DNA of 64,000 bases, taken from NCBI GenBank assembly GCA_927417275.1, contig CAKMJV010000008.1:104547-168546 (forward strand), in the 5' to 3' direction. The DNA comes from an uncultured Clostridia bacterium (GTDB lineage Bacteria > Bacillota > Clostridia > Peptostreptococcales > Acidaminobacteraceae). A model generated the notes under the pieces. The model did not search any database and was not told the origin of the DNA. It saw only the letters and a list, made by a program, of their open reading frames with translations. Of the stretch, positions 35,125-45,375 are shown in pieces (within the stretch, counting starts at the first letter, position 1; the number at the start of each line of letters is the position of its first letter). The position numbers and the translations under genes are program-made.

Positions 35125-37353
35125 ATGAAAGATATGACGCATGCATGGCGAGGATTTAATGGGGGTCAATGGAAAACAAATGTAGATGTTCGAGCGTTTA
35201 TTATGGACAATGTAACCCCATATTTAGACGACGAATCCTTTTTAAGTCCCCCAACAGAACGCATAATAAAATTATGGGAGCAGGTTCAAGCGCTGCTTAA
35301 AGAAGAAAATGCGCGTGGTGGCGTGTATGCAATCGATACAGAACGCGTTTCTTCACCTCTCAGCTATGCCCCTGGCTACATCGATGCAACATTAGAACGC
35401 ATCGTCGGTCTACAAACCGATGAACCCCTTAAACGGGGTGTTAATCCCTTTGGAGGCATACGTATGGCACGTCAAGCCTGTGAAGCGTATGGCTATACCC
35501 TTTCTGACACAGTGGAATCTCAGTTTTCATACAAAACGACCCATAATGAAGGGGTGTTTAGAGTCTACTCCGACACGATGAAACAGTTAAGATCTGAAGG
35601 CGTCTTAACGGGACTTCCAGATGCTTACGGCCGCGGCAGAATCATCGGCGATTATAGACGGGTTGCTCTTTATGGTCTCCGTTATCTAATCGATCATAAA
35701 AAACAAGAAAAAGCGCATTTTATGACACAAAGCATGGATGAATCCACGATCCGTTTAATAGAAGAACTTCACAAGCAAATCGAATTTTTAGAAAAAATGG
35801 GAGAAATGGCGCTTGCTTATGGCGATGATATCTTTGCGCCTGCCACGGATTCCAGAGAAGCCATCCAGTGGACGTACTATGCCTATCTCGCCGCGATAAA
35901 AGAGCAAAATGGTGCGGCCATGTCACTGGGGAGAGTAGGCACCTTTTTAGACATCTATATCACACGCGATTTGCTTGAAAACAAAATAACAGAAGCCGAA
36001 GCACAAGCCTTAATGGATGATTTCGTTATAAAACTAAGACTGGCGCGTCAACTGAGAACGCCAGATTATAACGCGCTGTTTGCTGGCGATCCACTTTGGA
36101 TCACGGAATCATTAGGGGGGATGGCAGAGGACGGTCGAACGCTGGTTACGAAAAATACATTTCGCTTTATGCATACGCTGACGAATCTCGGACCTGCACC
36201 TGAGCCGAATTTAACGGTGCTTTGGTCAAAAGATTTACCCAATGCGTTTAAGCAGTACTGTGCAAAAATGAGCATTAAAACAGATGCATTACAGTATGAA
36301 AACGACGATTTGATGCGCCCCATTTATGGCGATGACTATGGCATCGCATGCTGTGTTTCAGCCATGAGAATCGGCAAGGAGATGCAGTTCTTTGGTGCGC
36401 GGTGTAATTTACCAAAGACGTTACTTCTGGCTTTAGGTGGTGGCGAGGCATCTGGACTAAATATCCCAGGTATTCAGTCCGTTGGCCAAGGGGTTTTAAA
36501 CTATGAAGACGTCATTAAAAGGCTCGATGAAACCTTAAAATGGTTGTGTGGTGAGTATGTGAACACCATGAATATCATCCATTTTATGCATGATAAATAC
36601 GCCTATGAAAAGACGCAAATGGCACTACATGATGCAAATGTACATCGCTATATGGCATTTGGCATCGCAGGTCTGAGCGTGGTAGCGGATTCATTGTCCG
36701 CGATTAAATACGCGCACGTCGAGCCAATTTTTGACGCAAAGGGCCAACTGGAAAGTTTTAAAACCACAGGTGACTTTCCCATGTATGGCAATGATGATGA
36801 TCGCGTGGACGACATAGCGGTTTGGTTAACAGAACGCTTCATGACACATCTTAAAGCGCATAAAACCTATCGCGAAGCAGAGCATACACTCTCGGTACTA
36901 ACCATTACCTCCAACGTCGTCTATGGCAAGAAAACAAAGGCGACACCAGATGGTCGCGCCTCGGGAGAGCCCTTTGCACCTGGCGCAAATCCCATGCATC
37001 AAAGGGAAAAACGCGGTGCGCTGGCTGCATTAAACTCCGTGTCAAAGTTGCCTTATGCCTCATGCAAAGACGGGATATCGTGTACCTTTTCCATTACGCC
37101 AAAATCATTGGGTCAAGACATCGAGATTCAAAAGCAAAATCTCGCCATGGTCTTAGAAGGCTATTTTACTAAACCATCGCATCATCTAAATGTAAACGTC
37201 ATAGATCCCAAGCAATTGGTGGATGCCATGGCACATCCAGAGCATTATCCAAATTTAACGATACGCGTGTCGGGATATGCCGTTAATTTCTGTAAACTTG
37301 AAAAAGAACATCAATTGGAAGTCATTCAAAGAACGTATCATCAAAGCATGTAG
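35125..37353 (+). CDS. pflB: pyruvate formate-lyase (glycyl radical enzyme)
   Basis: PflB splits pyruvate and CoA into acetyl-CoA and formate using a glycyl radical. The catalytic pair C409-C410 is in [11 protein letters not shown], and the radical glycine G717 is in [10 protein letters not shown] near the C-terminus; both are the pyruvate-type arrangement rather than that of diol dehydratases. The 742-residue length is typical. Start ATG 35125 follows GGAGGT; the frame could open at a TTG at 35113 but that is the ribosome site region. It is controlled by the upstream ZTP riboswitch and followed by its activase, 10 bases later. Confidence 0.96.
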   Translation: MKDMTHAWRGFNGGQWKTNVDVRAFIMDNVTPYLDDESFLSPPTERIIKLWEQVQALLKEENARGGVYAIDTERVSSPLSYAPGYIDATLERIVGLQTDEPLKRGVNPFGGIRMARQACEAYGYTLSDTVESQFSYKTTHNEGVFRVYSDTMKQLRSEGVLTGLPDAYGRGRIIGDYRRVALYGLRYLIDHKKQEKAHFMTQSMDESTIRLIEELHKQIEFLEKMGEMALAYGDDIFAPATDSREAIQWTYYAYLAAIKEQNGAAMSLGRVGTFLDIYITRDLLENKITEAEAQALMDDFVIKLRLARQLRTPDYNALFAGDPLWITESLGGMAEDGRTLVTKNTFRFMHTLTNLGPAPEPNLTVLWSKDLPNAFKQYCAKMSIKTDALQYENDDLMRPIYGDDYGIACCVSAMRIGKEMQFFGARCNLPKTLLLALGGGEASGLNIPGIQSVGQGVLNYEDVIKRLDETLKWLCGEYVNTMNIIHFMHDKYAYEKTQMALHDANVHRYMAFGIAGLSVVADSLSAIKYAHVEPIFDAKGQLESFKTTGDFPMYGNDDDRVDDIAVWLTERFMTHLKAHKTYREAEHTLSVLTITSNVVYGKKTKATPDGRASGEPFAPGANPMHQREKRGALAALNSVSKLPYASCKDGISCTFSITPKSLGQDIEIQKQNLAMVLEGYFTKPSHHLNVNVIDPKQLVDAMAHPEHYPNLTIRVSGYAVNFCKLEKEHQLEVIQRTYHQSM

Positions 37354-37363
37354 TGAGGCGCTT

Positions 37364-38059
37364 ATGAAAATCTATCATATAGAAACATTGGGTGCCTTGG
37401 ATGGACCAGGTATTCGGGTGGTCATATTTTTACAGGGGTGTCCATTAAAATGCAGATACTGTCACAATGCGGATTCTTGGTCTATGACATCCGGGGAGAC
37501 GTATACGGTTGAGGCACTTTATGAATGGGTTATGCGTTACGAGGTGTATATAAAATTAGGGGGTGGGGTCACTTTTTCAGGAGGTGAGCCCCTTTTACAA
37601 GCAAAAGAACTCCTGCCATTAATCCTAAAACTTAAACAAAGAGGGATCCACGTTGCAGTGGATACCTCTGGTGGTGTATATAATCAGGATACAGAAATAC
37701 TCCTTCAAACCGTGGATTTGGTGCTATTAGATGTCAAGCACACCGATGCATCCGCATACTATGACTTAACATGCGGGTCATTGGCACCCACGCTTAAAAC
37801 GCTTTCATTTCTTAAAACCCATCATATTCCATACTGGATCAGGCAGGTCATCGTAACAGGTATCCATGACAGTGAAAGCCAGGTTAAAGCACTGGACAGG
37901 CTCACTTATTCATCTGACCGAAAAAAAATCGAACTCAAACCCTACAAACCTAATGGCTTATCAAAATGGCCTGCGTCCCATCAACATTTGTGTTTAAACG
38001 TGGATGAAACGCCTGATGCCGTCATGAACCAAATGATGCAATTATTAGAATCAGATTAA
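37364..38059 (+). CDS. pflA: pyruvate formate-lyase activating enzyme
   Basis: PflA is a radical SAM enzyme that creates the glycyl radical on PflB. The cluster motif C-x3-C-x2-C is at C26, C30, C33 (QGCPLKCRYCHNAD), preceded by GALDGPGIRVVIF, with TFSGGEPLLQ near 78 for SAM binding. The 231-residue length is standard. I start at ATG 37364 behind TGAGGCG; longer frames overlap the end of pflB. It is cotranscribed with pflB under riboswitch control. Confidence 0.95.
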   Translation: MKIYHIETLGALDGPGIRVVIFLQGCPLKCRYCHNADSWSMTSGETYTVEALYEWVMRYEVYIKLGGGVTFSGGEPLLQAKELLPLILKLKQRGIHVAVDTSGGVYNQDTEILLQTVDLVLLDVKHTDASAYYDLTCGSLAPTLKTLSFLKTHHIPYWIRQVIVTGIHDSESQVKALDRLTYSSDRKKIELKPYKPNGLSKWPASHQHLCLNVDETPDAVMNQMMQLLESD

Positions 38060-38074
38060 AAATAGAAAAAGCCC

Positions 38075-38103
38075 TTGATTGTACCTGTGCTTTGGTGTAC
38101 TAT
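38075..38103 (+). promoter_or_regulatory. promoter of the gntR-ABC operon
   Basis: TTGATT at 38075-38080 and TACTAT at 38098-38103 with 17 bases between. The -10 overlaps a palindromic operator. Confidence 0.65.
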
Positions 38104-38114
38104 CATGTTAGTAC
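38097..38114. promoter_or_regulatory. operator candidate for the GntR-type regulator
   Basis: GTACTA-TCATGT-TAGTAC is an exact 6-bp inverted repeat with a 6-base centre, covering the -10 region 22 bases before the regulator start. GntR/YtrA regulators usually repress their own operon from such sites. Confidence 0.6.
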
Positions 38115-38135
38115 AATAACTCACGGAGGTGTATA

Positions 38136-38501
38136 ATGGAATTTGATAATGAAATACCGATTTACTTACAAATTATGGCGATGATAAAAACAGACCTCGT
38201 GATAGGGAAGATCTTAAAAGGAGATAAACTACTCTCTACGCGTGATATGGCTGTGGCATTAAAAGTAAATCCGAACACGATTGCGCGTGTATATCGTGAA
38301 CTTGAAAGCGAATCGATTTGCTTTACCAAGCGCGGCATGGGCACGTTTATCACAGAAGATGAATCTAAGATTGAGTCATTAAAAGAGCAGTTGGTAGATG
38401 ACTACCTGTCACAATTTATGAAAAAAATGGAGCAATTAAATTATAGCATTGGTGATATTATCACTAAATTGAAACGGTTTGAGGAGGCAACGCATGAATG
38501 A
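38136..38501 (+). CDS. GntR family regulator, YtrA subfamily
   Basis: This 121-residue regulator has an N-terminal winged helix (about 8-75; PIYLQIMAMIKTDLV and VNPNTIARVYRELE with the recognition helix) and a short helical C-terminal dimerisation tail, the layout of the YtrA subfamily, which lacks a large ligand domain. Such proteins repress adjoining ABC transporter genes, often in response to cell-envelope antibiotics. GGAGGTG precedes ATG 38136. It overlaps the ATPase gene by 8 bases, and a palindrome in its promoter is the likely operator. Confidence 0.88.
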   Translation: MEFDNEIPIYLQIMAMIKTDLVIGKILKGDKLLSTRDMAVALKVNPNTIARVYRELESESICFTKRGMGTFITEDESKIESLKEQLVDDYLSQFMKKMEQLNYSIGDIITKLKRFEEATHE

Positions 38502-39195
38502 TTTGGTGCAATGTATAAATTTACACAAAAGTTATATGACTAAAAAAGCCTTACAGAATGTAAACTTAAATTTTCAAAAGGGCAAGATTATAGGACTTTT
38601 AGGACCAAATGGGAGTGGCAAAACGACGCTTATGAAAATCATCGCAGATTTGCATAAGCAATCCGCAGGGGAAATTTCAATCTGTGGAGAAAAGCCTTCT
38701 CATAAAACAAGAGAATATGTGGCTTATATGCCAACAGAAAACTTTATTTATGGCTGGATGCGTGTTAAAGAAGCGGTTGAATTCTACGCAGAAATGTATG
38801 CGGATTTTGAAAAGGAACGTGCGCTTGAACTTTTAAGTTTTATGGAAATAGATTTAAAGCAAAAAGTATCCAGTTTATCCACTGGGCAACGCGCACGGCT
38901 TAAAGTCACATTAATCATCTCAAGACGCGCGAAAATCTATATGTTAGATGAACCGCTAAACGGACTGGACCCTATTTCACGAAGCAAGATAAAAGAGTGT
39001 ATCATCGACCAGTTCGATTCAGAGGGTGTTATGATTATCTCGACACATTTGGTAAATGAAATCGAACAGATCCTAGATGAAGTTGTATTCTTAAATCATG
39101 GGGAAGTGATCTTAGAAGGCGAAACTGAAAACTTACGCGTTCAAAGAGGAAAATCACTAGAAGAAATATATAAGGAGGTTTATGGACATGCTTAA
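38494..39195 (+). CDS. ABC transporter ATP-binding protein
   Basis: This 233-residue ATPase has Walker A GPNGSGKTT near residue 40, the signature LSTGQRARL (about 133-141; LSTGQ in place of LSGGQ), Walker B IYMLDEPLNGLDP and the switch histidine in ISTHLVNE. It should power the membrane protein encoded next. GAGGAGG precedes ATG 38494. The gene order regulator-ATPase-permease resembles YtrAB/antibiotic-sensing transporters. The substrate is not known. Confidence 0.9.
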   Translation: MNDLVQCINLHKSYMTKKALQNVNLNFQKGKIIGLLGPNGSGKTTLMKIIADLHKQSAGEISICGEKPSHKTREYVAYMPTENFIYGWMRVKEAVEFYAEMYADFEKERALELLSFMEIDLKQKVSSLSTGQRARLKVTLIISRRAKIYMLDEPLNGLDPISRSKIKECIIDQFDSEGVMIISTHLVNEIEQILDEVVFLNHGEVILEGETENLRVQRGKSLEEIYKEVYGHA

Positions 39196-39961
39196 ACTCA
39201 TAAAATTCGAGTTTTTAAGAAAGAGAATGATGTTTGCAGTATCGATTGCTCTGGTTTTAATTGGACAAGTATACGCGATCTATAAGTTTTTTGGCATAGA
39301 AGCACCTGTCAGAGCCATCATCGGTCAAGAAGTGTTCGCTGTATATATCCTAATCGTATTGGTGGCGATGGCCATACTGTATTTAATCGATATTATATTT
39401 CTTTTTAGAAACGATCTATTTAAGCAAGAAGGTTACATGTTGTTTATGACGCCAAACAGTGGTTATAAAATTTTAGGCGCAAAATTGATATTTGCCTTAA
39501 TAGAAGGGGTCGCAATCGTTGCATTCTATTTACTGCTTGTGTTTTTTAATCTGAAAATGATGAAATTAGATGTTATCAATTTTGAGTTCTTTAGAATTTC
39601 CAGTGAGGATTTGGTTTTAATGATCAAAGGGCTGCTATTAGGCGTCTTCGTTCTCTTGGAGTTTGCATTAACGGTGTATTTATCATTTGCACTCTTTAAA
39701 AGCATTTTTAATAACATTCGCTTCAAAGGTTTAATTACATTTTTTATTTTTATCGCAATCAATGTCTTTAAATCGCAAATCATGGGTGTCATCAGTGATG
39801 TCATCAATCGATCGCCAGAAGCCATTCATATCTCGTCCTCGTATTTTCCTGTTGAGATGGTGAATCAAGCGTTAAATTATGGCTTAGCCGCTACCTTTGT
39901 ATCCGCAGTAATCTTATTTATGGGTACAGGTTATCTGTTAGAAAACCGAATTAACTTGTAA
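39182..39961 (+). CDS. ABC transporter membrane protein
   Basis: This 259-residue protein has about six transmembrane segments (near 17-33, 58-80, 98-122, 147-172, 180-200, 233-250) and no other recognised domain. It overlaps the ATPase gene by 14 bases and has AAGGAGG just upstream; ATG 39182 or ATG 39188 could be used, the latter being better spaced. It is most likely the permease half of an export or envelope-stress transporter. Sequence is too variable to name a substrate. Confidence 0.8.
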   Translation: MDMLKLIKFEFLRKRMMFAVSIALVLIGQVYAIYKFFGIEAPVRAIIGQEVFAVYILIVLVAMAILYLIDIIFLFRNDLFKQEGYMLFMTPNSGYKILGAKLIFALIEGVAIVAFYLLLVFFNLKMMKLDVINFEFFRISSEDLVLMIKGLLLGVFVLLEFALTVYLSFALFKSIFNNIRFKGLITFFIFIAINVFKSQIMGVISDVINRSPEAIHISSSYFPVEMVNQALNYGLAATFVSAVILFMGTGYLLENRINL

Positions 39962-40030
39962 GGATTTGAGTTATTTAGGGTATACTAGTTTCAAGGGATT
40001 ATGTATTAGACTAAATGCCTTGGAGGGGTT

Positions 40031-42139
40031 ATGCACTCAAAGCTTGAATTAATAAATGATATGATCAAAAGCATCGAGGGTGTTCTATTTAACAATCCGC
40101 AAGAAGCAAAATCGCGAATTGCAGAACTCCTCGATGTTTCGACGTCTATAAATGACGCTTATGGCCTATTAAAAGCGAACAATATGATGGGCATACTCGC
40201 ATCAGAAGCAGGACATATCCACGAAGCACTTGATTATTATGCCATAGCGATGTCTTATACCATAGATCCAGCCCTGGCACACGAGAAACCCGTCATACTC
40301 AACAACATCGGTACCTCACAAATCATAAGCCATCATTATTTTGAAGCCATCGAAAATTTAACAAATGCCCTTAAGTACATCCTAGAAAACCATGTTCAAA
40401 CGGAAATGCTTTTTACCATTTATTTAAATATTGCCGATGCGTATCTTAACATTCATGAACCCGAAGAAGCCATACAAATATTAGACGAAGCCACGACTTA
40501 TCAAGATCAAGACGATTTAGAAGGCAAAGTAATCTTAATGGGCAGTTATGCGGAAGCCTATCTTCAACTCAATGACAGCACAAAAGCGTTTGAGTGGATT
40601 TTACTGTGTGAAGAAATGGTTGAAAAAGTGGATTATGGCATTATGCGTGCACTGGTTAACTATTATAAAGCCAAGTATTTTGAAATACTCCAAGCGACCA
40701 AAGATGCAGATGCTTTTTATAACTTGGCATTAAACAGTCATATAGAGGGCGATAGTTTTTATCACTATAGTAAAATCGCACTGGATTATATCGCTTTTAT
40801 GTTGGCTCATGCTAAATTTGAAAAAGCATTGCCGTTTATTAAAAATGCCATCAAAATCGTAAAAAAGAACAAATGGGAATGGGTTTACTTAGATTATTAC
40901 CGATACTTATCCGAGTGTTTCCGTCAGTTAAAAGATTATAACAGCGCATTTCAAGCACTTGAAGAATATTTTACCATCGTTAGCTTGGAAAAAAATAAAA
41001 AGAACCGTCAAAATTTTGATTTCTTTAAAGCACAAGAGAAAGTACTCTATGTAAACATGCAAAATAAAACCCTTTTGGATTCAGTGGATCAACTTAAAAC
41101 CATGAATAACGTATTGAAAACGATCAATCAAGCAAAAGACATACAGCGCATGATCGAAATCGTGTATGCCTTATTAAGTAAGTTGTTCCGTTTGGATACT
41201 TTTGGTTTGGCCATTTATAATGATGAACAGGAAGCGATTCAGTATATCAATCGATATGAAAATGGATATGCCATGGGACCTTCTCAAATTCATTTTCAGT
41301 CACCCAAATCATTTAGTGCATGGGTTTGGGCGCATCATAAACCGTTGGTCATACAGGATGTATCCGATTTGGATTCAATTATAAAAAATTATTCTGGGAT
41401 CAAGGTAGATGCAAAGGATTTTATCAGTGACGGCAATCAATCAAAAACCATCGTTATATGGCCGATGTCCATCGAAGGCCGTGATGTGGGTCTTATCAAC
41501 ATTCAAGCCCTAAAGAAAAACGCATTTACGACGATTGATTTAGAGTTAATAGAGATGATCGCCTCACATTTGGCCATCTATATCGAAAACTTTAAACAGA
41601 AAAATGATTTAAACGATGCCATCGAGCGTCTGAACCGCATGACGTTTTTAGACAGTTTAACCGGTGTTTATAATCGACAAGCGCTTAATGAATTTCTACC
41701 AAAGTTGTATGCTAAAGCGGTGGAAGAATCAAGTCACCTTGTATTTGCGATGATTGATTTGGATAATTTCAAAAAATTAAACGATCAATTTGGACATCAA
41801 GAAGGCGATAAGTGCCTCGCAGAATTTGCTGAACTGCTAAAAAGCGTAATAGGCGAGTTGGGCTATATCTATCGATATGGCGGCGATGAGTTCAGTCTTT
41901 TGTTTATCGGGATCGAACTGGAGGTTGTCGAGAGTATACTCATCGAAGTGATCACACGGGCGCAATCCTTTTACGATTTGGGTGACGTGATTAACATGTC
42001 TGCATCAGTGGGTGCCATATTTGTACAGGATGCAAGTCAAATCGACATTTCACTGAACACATTTATCAATTATGCGGACAATGCGCTGTATATTGCAAAG
42101 AACGAAGGAAAAAATCAATTCAAAAAAGTAATTTTATAG
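40031..42139 (+). CDS. TPR-GAF-GGDEF protein, probable diguanylate cyclase
   Basis: This 702-residue soluble protein has tetratricopeptide-like helical repeats over residues 1-330, a short coiled coil, a GAF-like domain (about 360-515; FGLAIYNDEQEA and VIWPMSIEGRDVGLINIQ) and a GGDEF domain with the intact active-site GGDEF at 617-621. It should make cyclic di-GMP in response to a ligand or partner sensed by the N-terminal modules. No membrane segment is visible. GGAGGGG precedes ATG 40031. It would oppose the HD-GYP protein at 18800. Confidence 0.87.
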   Translation: MHSKLELINDMIKSIEGVLFNNPQEAKSRIAELLDVSTSINDAYGLLKANNMMGILASEAGHIHEALDYYAIAMSYTIDPALAHEKPVILNNIGTSQIISHHYFEAIENLTNALKYILENHVQTEMLFTIYLNIADAYLNIHEPEEAIQILDEATTYQDQDDLEGKVILMGSYAEAYLQLNDSTKAFEWILLCEEMVEKVDYGIMRALVNYYKAKYFEILQATKDADAFYNLALNSHIEGDSFYHYSKIALDYIAFMLAHAKFEKALPFIKNAIKIVKKNKWEWVYLDYYRYLSECFRQLKDYNSAFQALEEYFTIVSLEKNKKNRQNFDFFKAQEKVLYVNMQNKTLLDSVDQLKTMNNVLKTINQAKDIQRMIEIVYALLSKLFRLDTFGLAIYNDEQEAIQYINRYENGYAMGPSQIHFQSPKSFSAWVWAHHKPLVIQDVSDLDSIIKNYSGIKVDAKDFISDGNQSKTIVIWPMSIEGRDVGLINIQALKKNAFTTIDLELIEMIASHLAIYIENFKQKNDLNDAIERLNRMTFLDSLTGVYNRQALNEFLPKLYAKAVEESSHLVFAMIDLDNFKKLNDQFGHQEGDKCLAEFAELLKSVIGELGYIYRYGGDEFSLLFIGIELEVVESILIEVITRAQSFYDLGDVINMSASVGAIFVQDASQIDISLNTFINYADNALYIAKNEGKNQFKKVIL

Positions 42140-42201
42140 ATTTCCTAGCGGGTTTAATTTATAATAGGTGAGACATTATAAATTTGCATTAGGAGGCTAT
42201 T

Positions 42202-42441
42202 ATGTATCGTATCTCTACATCAGGTGTTTGCGCCAGTGAAATTCAATTTGAAATTGAATCGGGATTGGTTAAATCGGTAAATTTTATAGGTGGCTGTCCT
42301 GGTAATGCCATAGGATTAAGTAATATGATCGCCGGTCAGACGGTGGAATCTGTGATTCAAAAGTTAAAAGATGTTAAATGTGGTGGCAAGAACACGTCTT
42401 GTCCCTCACAATTAGCACTTGCATTAGAAGCGTACTTATAA
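42202..42441 (+). CDS. TSCPD domain protein (TIGR03905-like)
   Basis: This 79-residue protein resembles the small TIGR03905/TSCPD family, related to a C-terminal domain of B12-dependent ribonucleotide reductases. Cysteines are conserved in SGVCASEIQFE, GGCPGNAIGL and VKCGGKNTSCPSQLA. The family function is not established. AGGAGG precedes ATG 42202. It stands alone between a GGDEF protein and a terminator. Confidence 0.8.
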   Translation: MYRISTSGVCASEIQFEIESGLVKSVNFIGGCPGNAIGLSNMIAGQTVESVIQKLKDVKCGGKNTSCPSQLALALEAYL

Positions 42442-42448
42442 TGGCAAT

Positions 42449-42491
42449 AAAAGAGTCACTCACAGTAAAATACTGATTGAGTGACTTTTTT
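42449..42491. terminator. bidirectional terminator after the TSCPD gene
   Basis: AAAAGAGTCACTCA pairs with TGAGTGACTTTTTT; A and T runs on opposite sides suit the converging small gene on the minus strand. Confidence 0.85.
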
Positions 42492-42499
42492 GCTAAACA

Positions 42500-42727
42500 T
42501 TATTTTTTTGAATCGAAAAAAGAAAAGAGAAATGCGAGCAGCAACAATCCAATGGATATATAAAACATATTAGAATTATCATTTATCGGACACACGCCAC
42601 TGGGGAGTTGACTTCTGACGATATAGGTAGAAATCAATGTATAAAGACTCGTGATGAGTGCAGATGCAAATAGTAAATCGGATAGTTTTTTCATTAAAGA
42701 TGCTTGAGCGAGGTATTTTTTTATCAT
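42500..42727 (-). CDS. small two-helix membrane protein, unknown
   Basis: A 75-residue minus-strand protein with two hydrophobic segments (about 15-36 and 54-70), Lys-rich ends and a short polar middle (QLPSGVCPINDNSN) likely outside the cell. AAGGAGGT lies nine bases before its ATG, which is why I count it as real although it is small. I do not recognise the family. It is convergent with the TSCPD gene and divergent from the PAP2 gene. Confidence 0.65.
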   Translation of the reverse strand: MIKKYLAQASLMKKLSDLLFASALITSLYTLISTYIVRSQLPSGVCPINDNSNMFYISIGLLLLAFLFSFFDSKK

Positions 42728-42897
42728 CGACTTGTGACCTCCTTTGTGTCATTGACGGAATCATTTTTTACAATATACCATAAGTTGACACCTTTAGGGG
42801 GGTTGTTAATAAAATTTAAAATATTCAGAAAACTTACCTTTGCTGGTAATACAGGCGAAAATCAGTTATACTGACATTGAAAAGTGAGGTGAAATAG

Positions 42898-43752
42898 ATG
42901 GAAATAAATATGATTGAATGGATACAATCTTTTAATACGCCAGCTTTGGATCGTTTTTTTGTCGGCGTGACGATGTTAGGTGAAGAGTATTTTTATATCG
43001 TTATGTTGAGTTTCTTCTATTGGTGCATCAACAAAGAAGCGGTGAAGTATCTCGTTTTTGTACTAACTTTTTCAAGTGTCATTAATGGGGGGCTAAAAGA
43101 ACTCATTAATTCACCGAGACCTTTTGAAACCTTAGATATTAGAACTTTAAGGGTTGAAACGGCACATGGTTCTTCATTCCCAAGTGGGCATACACAAACG
43201 GTAGCCGCTTTTTATACGGCTCTTGCCATACGGCTAAAGTCAAAATTCGTAGGCGTAGTATCAGTCGTTCTGATTATACTGGTTGCTCTATCGAGGGTCT
43301 ATTTAGGCGTTCATTGGCCTAAAGATGTAATCGTAGCAATTTTCTTAGGCATATTGGTCGCATGGCTTGTGCATAAAATATTTCAACTTGAAAAGAAGAA
43401 AGGGATTACTTGGCCCTATTTAGTCATTACGGTATTTGTACTATTGAGTTTATTCATTTTTAAAACGGAAACTTATATTAAAGCAGCGGCTGCCTTTTTA
43501 GGGTTTATCATGGGCATCGTTTTAGAGGAAAACCATATCACCTTTGATGTCCGTGCATCTTTTGGCATCCAAGTTTTAAAATTTATAACGGGCATCGTCA
43601 TCACACTTGCCTTATTTGAAGGCTTAAAACTGATTCTACCTCAAACCCTGTTATTTGTAGGGGTGCGTTACTTTATGACTTTGTTTACGGTGGTTGCGGT
43701 TATTCCTTGGATTTTTGTGAAGTTAAGATGGTCGACGTACAGAATTTTCTAG
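42898..43752 (+). CDS. PAP2-family membrane phosphatase
   Basis: This 284-residue integral membrane protein has the three phosphatase signatures: KELINSPRPFE (about 62-72), SSFPSGHT (about 92-99) and SRVYLGVHWPKDV (about 124-136). Additional membrane segments continue to the C-terminus. Family members remove phosphate from undecaprenyl pyrophosphate, phosphatidic acid or phosphatidylglycerol phosphate. GAGGTG precedes ATG 42898. The neighbourhood holds other envelope genes but no decisive clue to the substrate. Confidence 0.88.
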   Translation: MEINMIEWIQSFNTPALDRFFVGVTMLGEEYFYIVMLSFFYWCINKEAVKYLVFVLTFSSVINGGLKELINSPRPFETLDIRTLRVETAHGSSFPSGHTQTVAAFYTALAIRLKSKFVGVVSVVLIILVALSRVYLGVHWPKDVIVAIFLGILVAWLVHKIFQLEKKKGITWPYLVITVFVLLSLFIFKTETYIKAAAAFLGFIMGIVLEENHITFDVRASFGIQVLKFITGIVITLALFEGLKLILPQTLLFVGVRYFMTLFTVVAVIPWIFVKLRWSTYRIF

Positions 43753-43765
43753 TGAAAGGGACAAA

Positions 43766-44449
43766 ATGACATTAATTAATCGCATACAAATGATCGAACA
43801 AAATACATTTGCACCATTAAATCGCGTTTATAGCAGTGTGCCTACGGGTACTTGTGAGGGGTGCACCGCTTGCTGCTCAGAATCTGTAAACATCAGTTTC
43901 TTAGAGTTTTCAAATGTCGTTCAAAACGGCCTATTAAAGCTTGAACCGCACGACCGTGCGGCATTAACCAAACGCGTCCTTTCATATTATCTTACAGAAT
44001 GGATTAAGCCACAAAAATGTCCGTTTTTAGACGATCAAAAACGATGTATGATTTATGAAGTGCGCCCTTTACCTTGCAGATTGTTTGGAACCGCGACGCG
44101 AGCTGCCTATGAAAATAATTATCGCCACATCCAAGTTCAAAACTTGAAGGTGGCGAAATGGCTTGCGCAAAATGAAAAAATAATGCTTTCAACGGCTGTA
44201 AGAAACAAGAAAATCGACTTTTGTGAAGCGTTTATACCCACGGAAACTTTAGACGAAGATAGCATCCAAGGGTTGTATGACCAGTTGATCAATTTAGACG
44301 GTCAGTTGTTCTTCAAAGGCATCATAGATGACTCTTTTATGAATGAAAACTTGGTGAATCTGACCCTAGCTTATCTGATAGCGGATCACCCTAACATAAT
44401 AACCATGGAGCAACTCTATGCGCTTAAGTGCGAAATCGCTAAGCGATGA
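43766..44449 (+). CDS. YkgJ-family cysteine cluster protein
   Basis: This 227-residue protein has the zinc- or iron-binding cysteine pattern of the YkgJ/CxxCxxCC family: C30, C33, C36, C37 (TCEGCTACC) followed by CPFL-(x)n-RCMIYEVRPLPCRLFG. These proteins are thought to bind a metal, perhaps Fe-S, but the biochemical role is mostly unknown. It starts 14 bases after the PAP2 gene with GTGAAAGG before ATG, and converges on proC with only two bases between the stops. Confidence 0.85.
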   Translation: MTLINRIQMIEQNTFAPLNRVYSSVPTGTCEGCTACCSESVNISFLEFSNVVQNGLLKLEPHDRAALTKRVLSYYLTEWIKPQKCPFLDDQKRCMIYEVRPLPCRLFGTATRAAYENNYRHIQVQNLKVAKWLAQNEKIMLSTAVRNKKIDFCEAFIPTETLDEDSIQGLYDQLINLDGQLFFKGIIDDSFMNENLVNLTLAYLIADHPNIITMEQLYALKCEIAKR

Positions 44450-44451
44450 TT

Positions 44452-45258
44452 TTATCTTTTTTCCATTTCTCGCGATTTCTCTGCAGCGGCTTGCATGGCT
44501 TTGATGATACTGGATCTAAATCCCGTTTCTTCTAGTACAGCGATTGCTGCGATGGTGTTTCCACCTGGAGAAGTGACTTGATCTTTTAAAGCGCCTGGAT
44601 GCAAACCCGTGCTGAGAACCATTTCTGCGGCACCCAACAGACTTTGAGCGGCCATCATATAAGCCATATCACGTGGTAGCCCTTCGAGCACTGCAGCATC
44701 AGCCATGGCTTCGATCATCATATAAGCATAGGCTGGTGACGATCCATGAACGGCTATAGCGGCGTGCATAAGCGACTCATCGATCCATGCGATTTTGCCG
44801 ATCGCAGAAAACACATCGGCGATGGTTTGTCGTGACAGATCATCTTGAGGCAAATGCGTACAAATAGAGGTCATACCCAGATTAACCGCAGCGGGTGTGT
44901 TAGGCATGACGCGATATATTTTATTATGCGGCACAACGGATTCGATTTTTTTGAGGGTTACACCTGAAGCGATGGAAACAAGTACGTGATTGGGCGTTAA
45001 GTGCGGTTGTATTTCCTCTAAGACTGCCATTAACTTGTAAGGTTTTACTGCCAAAATGATTAAATCGGCGAAATCCACGACCTCCAAATTATGTAGCGTC
45101 GTTTGAATACCGAAACGATTTTCTAATCTTAAAAGCGATTTTTCTGTGGTGACACTTGCTATAATTTGACGGTTATCGTAGAGCGATTGTGTAAGTATGC
45201 CGTTAATAAGCGCACTGGCCATGTTACCGCCACCTATAAAACCAATTGTAGTTGACAT
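44452..45258 (-). CDS. proC: pyrroline-5-carboxylate reductase
   Basis: ProC makes proline from pyrroline-5-carboxylate with NAD(P)H. The 268-residue protein opens with the Rossmann motif IGFIGGGNMASALINGIL and has RVMPNTPAAVNLGMTSI, and near the C-terminus the signature DQVTSPGGNTIAAIAVLEE. I place the start at 45258 because AAGGAGG precedes that ATG on the minus strand; upstream codons in frame would cover the ribosome site. No other proline genes are adjacent. Confidence 0.94.
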   Translation of the reverse strand: MSTTIGFIGGGNMASALINGILTQSLYDNRQIIASVTTEKSLLRLENRFGIQTTLHNLEVVDFADLIILAVKPYKLMAVLEEIQPHLTPNHVLVSIASGVTLKKIESVVPHNKIYRVMPNTPAAVNLGMTSICTHLPQDDLSRQTIADVFSAIGKIAWIDESLMHAAIAVHGSSPAYAYMMIEAMADAAVLEGLPRDMAYMMAAQSLLGAAEMVLSTGLHPGALKDQVTSPGGNTIAAIAVLEETGFRSSIIKAMQAAAEKSREMEKR

Positions 45259-45375
45259 GCAACCTCCTTTGTCTATTTTCTTCAATGCACTCATTGTAAC
45301 ACAAAATTAGATTGAAAAAAAACGCATTCTAAGATAATATCTTATATAGGTCTTAGAGAGAAAGAAAGGAATCAT

